Origin: Marsupella aquatica
Taxonomy: Eukaryota; Marchantiophyta
Length of the DNA stretch: 64,000 nt
NCBI GenBank assembly: GCA_973895155.1
Contig: OZ316898.1
Span: forward strand, 6,448,001-6,512,000
Reading direction: 5' to 3'
Shown here: piece by piece, positions 60,342-64,000 of the stretch
How positions within the stretch are numbered: position 1 is the stretch's first letter
Layout of the letters: each line of letters opens with the position of its first letter
Program-made: the position numbers and the translations under genes
The notes under the pieces: generated by a model
What the model was told of the DNA's origin: nothing
Seen by the model: only the letters and a program-made list of their open reading frames with translations
Databases searched by the model: none

Positions 60342-61319
60342 CTAGAAAGATAAGTTCAGCTGGTTTTTGGCAAATTCCTTGATTGCAGGATCGTTGAAGA
60401 TGAAGTCAGAACTTGCCGCGAGAACCGCGTTTACGGTGAGTAGAACTACGGAGGAACCCAAAATCATGGCCACCACTACCCCAGTCGTCCCCAAAACCTT
60501 TGAGAAAACTGGCCAATCTATCAATTTCGTCTCCTCAGTCACACCTCTCCAAAAATCGGTCGTGCTGGAGGGGTCCTGATATCCCATTGTTGTTCTTTCC
60601 TTCCTTAGCTCGCTTATGGCGGTACCGATTTCGTCAATAGAATCTGGACTATCACTAGTGTTTTCATCCTGTTTTCTTTCTGAGACCTTCGATTCTGTAC
60701 TGCCAGCCTCGCTAGCAAATGCCTCAGCAGCCAATCTATCGTCCTTCTCGATGTCCTCGTCCTCAACACCGACGGAATTCGTGGTAGTCGACGGCTGTGG
60801 TGGAGACGAGGGAATGTTCTCTACTATCCGCTTCTCCTCCTTGCGGTCACCACCAGACGCTCTCATCGCCCTCACAACGGTCAGAGCAGATCCTAACCCT
60901 GGTCGTCTTCTTCCTCGTCCTCCTGTCACCGAAACTCTACAGCCGATAGACAATCAAATGACTTCTACTTAGAATCCTTGTGTGATGTAAATTCCAATGC
61001 CAAGATATTCACAATCCTCACACCAAAATTAAGTCGCCACTGATTTCTTGCATTCCAAGCTTAGAAGAAACTTCAACAGGGTACACAATTTTCACATGGT
61101 AGTTGCTGAAATCCAAGTCGCAACAACGACATAACAGAGGATTTACCTGAGTCCCTTTCGGCAGGCCACAGTCACATTCGCATCGAGATTCGAGCACCCC
61201 AACGATGGGCAATGCACTGTGCTGCTGCTGCAGCTGCTGCTCAGCCCAGTTGCAGCTCTCCCCTGTGCCTCTACTGAGTACGAGCACACAGAACCCCACG
61301 CGAGACTGGCTGTTGCCAT
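60342..61319 (-). CDS. SECE1: Chloroplast preprotein translocase subunit SecE (thylakoid Sec translocon)
   Basis: Two exons: 61,319-61,147 (57 codons plus 2 nt) and 60,936-60,342, joined across a 210-bp GT-AG intron that restores one Arg codon; 255 aa. Exon 1 begins MATASLAWGSVCSYS and is rich in Ala, Ser and Cys, a typical plastid transit peptide; VVRA near residue 80 fits a processing site. An acidic linker follows, then the SecE core FWRGVTEETKLIDWPVFSKV (about 186-205) and one membrane span GVVVAMILGSSVVLLTVNAV (about 210-229). SecE clamps SecY; in plants SECE1 works with SCY1 and SecA in thylakoid protein transport. Using only the exon-2 frame would leave out the true start, since an in-frame stop (60,954-60,956) lies upstream and its first ATG (60,866) would remove the transit peptide. 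The linker is longer than in flowering-plant SECE1. Confidence 0.93.
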
Positions 61320-63620
61320 TCCTCCCTCCGTCAGCTCGGTCCTCCTGTACCTCTTGCCACTCCACTCGACTCAGCTCCCTTCAACTCCACTCCGCCTTCG
61401 AATTCACCACTACGAATCCACTCCGAAACACTCATGCCATTCCGAGCTGAACCTCAACCTGAACAGCAACTGAAATAGGTCGAGCTGACAACCAGACCCC
61501 AACGTGAGGCGTCACTCGAGAGACAGGCCAAGACGAGGCAAGGATTGGACAGGACGGAAACTCCGACTGAGAGCCAACTAGCCAACTGAAACTCGAGCTA
61601 AACCTCAAGCAAAAGCTCCAGCAGAGGCTCAAGCTCAACTTCGAGTAGAACCTCGGCAGAACGTCCAGCAGAAAACCGTGCCACACTAGATAGAGAGTCA
61701 ATGCAAGGAGCTCAAATCCATCAGAAAAATCCCATTCCCGGGAAGATTACTCCAGCAAACGAAACGATATCAACCCAAAACGAGAGAGCAATCTGGAATA
61801 GATGCGCAGGACTTCCAGACAGGGTGGCGCCGCTGCCAACCTTCTCGAACGAACTTGTGGCGATGGAGCTTCTCGACGAAGATGGCTATGGTGGAGAGAA
61901 GAAGGTCGGGAGAGGAGGCAGGGAGAGGAGGCAGGGAGCGGACGGGCATTCACTCGGTAGGAGTGGCGTTGTGGTTTAATTAACTCGTAGGAATCGCGAG
62001 ACAGTATCACATCCACAACTGTTTGTTGTCAAGTGGGGCTTCATGAACAACAGAAGAGCGTACGAGGACTGTAGTCGCGAATTCGGAGTTCAATCTGGGG
62101 ATATGGAGTGATGAGGAAACTCAATGAGGACGTGCGCAGAGCATAACAGTGGGGAGAAGGCGGATTGGGGGATAACACTGTGGGGGGAACGAAGCTTTGC
62201 TTCGGCCTTTGCTTCGGGCCTTTGCTTCGGCATTATGTGGATAGAGGCTTATGAGTGGGTGGGTGTCTTAGGGTGGCTTTACAAGAACTTGGGGAGAGCA
62301 ATTTGTTTTTTTTCTAAGTGAGATATGCAATCCTAGTGATTCATATATGGGAACTGGCCACACTTCACTTTACATGAACTTGGGGGCACAATCAAGCAAA
62401 AGCATTACCTAACCTAGTCATCTTTCAGTGGGCCCCTTGTGGGTCCATTTTCTTTTTGCCAATGTGTGCAAGCTTTTTGGTCAAAAATTTAGACCTCCTC
62501 TTGAGGTGATCTAAAAACCTGGAGCAAAGTGACGCTTATTTTCAGGGAATTGCATTGATTACTTCCAAACCTGACACATTTTGGCTCAGGCATTATAACT
62601 TTTGTGTAAGGAAATGGCCATCAGTTTTGCTTTGGATGGAGAGACATTGAATGGCCCCAGGGTCTTGTAAAGCCCCCCTTAGTCAAGGTCTCTGGGTGGG
62701 AGATTAATCTGGGCACTTTTTACCCCAAATAGCCGGACTACCTGTTCTTTAAACGTGAGGAAATGTTCCCCTTATGATTGCAGCTGACCTTTTCACAGGC
62801 GGCCTTCCTAATCCATCAACTCTCAACACATGCAGCCCCTACTCCACCGACTCTCTTCACAGGTGGCCCTATTTCAAATACGACGCACTACTCCTAGCAC
62901 TACTCCACGCCCATCCCCATTTTTCACCCCCGCCCGAAATTATTTTATTGCCCCCTAAGTCCTTGAACATAAATAGAGACCAAAATAAAGAATCCTGTAA
63001 TAGAAATGATTCCATACTATTTCTGGATCCTTTTTGCCCAATTTTTGTATTTTGTCCACTTTACATTTATGTTTTGTCCTAATTGAGAGTTATGGTCTAG
63101 AGGCTTCACTCAACATAGTAACCCTCAAAAATAGTTTTGCATTGTGCTTTATTAGTAAGATCTAATCTAAATATATAATTCACAAAGGTCCACTTACATG
63201 CGAGTTGGGCCCAAATTTGAAAACGTCCCATAACACACACATGAGGATAGTAGAGAATGAGGTTGTCTCTCCTTGTCAGTTGCTTCGACACCAAGAGTCT
63301 TCTTTGATTCCTCACAAAGAGTTGTTGCAGTGATCATTGTTGCAAAACAGTTAAGCTGCTTGTACAAGGAGTTGTTGCATTGACTCTTCTTGAGTTGCTG
63401 ATGTCGTCTACACTGGGGAAGGGTTGAAAATCTCAATGACATGGAAAGCGGGCATTTCCTGCGGCTGTTGTGTGCAGACCAGTCCTGGCTGACTGTTCTT
63501 CCTCTGATTGCATTCGTGCCAAACTTGCTATGGACTACCCAAAAACATCGCGGGCTCAATATTGAGGCCCCCTAATGCATAGGATAATGACCCTATGGGC
63601 ACAGGGTACTGGGCCCTAAT
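61320..63620. other. SECE1 upstream region and intergenic sequence, no gene seen
   Basis: The first few hundred bases probably hold the SECE1 leader and promoter; no TATA box was assigned. From 61.4 to 62.3 kb the sequence is less AT-rich and carries short tandem phrases (CTTTGCTTCGGGC near 62,210). From 62.3 to 63.6 kb it is ordinary intergenic sequence; frames such as 63,194-63,559 (minus) show no domain. The phrase TTTTCACAGGCGGCC is echoed 65 bp later as CTTCACAGGTGGCC (62.79-62.87 kb). Confidence 0.5.
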
Positions 63621-63624
63621 TTTC

Positions 63625-64000
63625 TCACCAGAAAATGAAGAAAAGTTGACAAAAGTGACCAGAAAGGAAAATTTAGTTGACAAGTGTGACCAGAACGTAA
63701 AGAAAAGAAATCTGGTCATAGGATTAAGATTAAAACCCCAACCCACATCAACATTACAATCATGATTTTCTAGAAGATAGATTATGGAAATAACAGGGAC
63801 CTCAAGGAATGGTCACACACTGGGAACCTTTGTTCAACACTATATTTAAATATAGGATAATGAAGGTCTGGGGATAAGGTTACTATGCTATAACCATATG
63901 ACCAGAAAGTGAAGAAAAGGTGACGGGCAGTAGCATGGTTCAACAAACAATTAACAATCATGGTTTTTCAGGCAAGAGATTATGGAGATAGCATAGACCT
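63625..64000 (+). repeat. Direct repeat reaching the window edge
   Basis: ACCAGAAA-TGAAGAAAA-GTGAC phrases recur at about 63,630, 63,658, 63,690 and 63,902. The block CAATCATGATTTTCTAGAAG ... GATTATGGAAATA (about 63,757) is repeated at about 63,955 as CAATCATGGTTTTTCAGGCA ... GATTATGGAGATA. The repeat is truncated by the end of the window, so its nature is unknown. Confidence 0.6.

Noticed and set aside
63194-63559. 121-codon minus-strand frame near the right edge
   Set aside because: No recognisable domain. It looked faintly like transposon-derived coding sequence, but no motif could be identified.

Overview
The window is nuclear DNA of a land plant that makes swimming sperm. Three intron-containing genes lie in the right half: a P-class pentatricopeptide-repeat (PPR) protein, a plastid SecE subunit with a transit peptide, and a long CPC1/SPEF2-type protein of the ciliary central apparatus. 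Plastid genes beside a flagellar gene point to a bryophyte, lycophyte, fern or similar plant. The mostly short introns (many 100-500 bp) and moderate GC content suit a moss or other bryophyte, but the species cannot be fixed from this window.

Layout. From 1 to about 32.6 kb I find no convincing protein gene; this part is repeats and decayed intergenic sequence. Its main component is a hairpin module of about 70 bp with imperfect inverted arms (GGAGTGGCTTGGACTGGC / GCCAGCCCAAGGATCTCC). It occurs as scattered copies, as a short minus-oriented cluster (5.8-6.6 kb) and as a plus-oriented satellite of roughly 28 monomers of about 130 bp (16.5-20.1 kb). Longer companion repeats, called X, Y and 'tail' here, recur with the module. 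Their order at 4.6-8.0 kb is mirrored at 21.0-23.4 kb, so an old inverted duplication is likely. Further right are two tRNA-like segments (23.1 and 24.6 kb), small tandem and inverted repeat families (26-28 and 32 kb) and a 2,255-bp element with perfect 32-bp terminal inverted repeats (29,430-31,684).

Genes. The PPR gene (33,832-38,183, plus) has five coding exons and gives 1,138 aa with about 19 PPR motifs. It is tail-to-tail with the CPC1/SPEF2 gene (57,899-39,147, minus), for which I could assemble 35 phase-consistent exons giving about 2,181 aa, including an adenylate-kinase-like domain. Upstream of that, on the same strand, is a two-exon SECE1 gene (61,319-60,342, 255 aa) whose transit-peptide exon is easy to miss. 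From 61.3 to 64 kb I see only intergenic sequence with one partial direct repeat at the edge.

How the genes relate. The PPR protein is expected to process organelle RNA and SecE to insert or translocate proteins at the thylakoid. The CPC1-like protein should serve sperm motility. Nothing suggests co-regulation; they are ordinary neighbours. All exon boundaries were deduced by hand from splice sites, reading phase and family similarity and have not been tested against transcripts.
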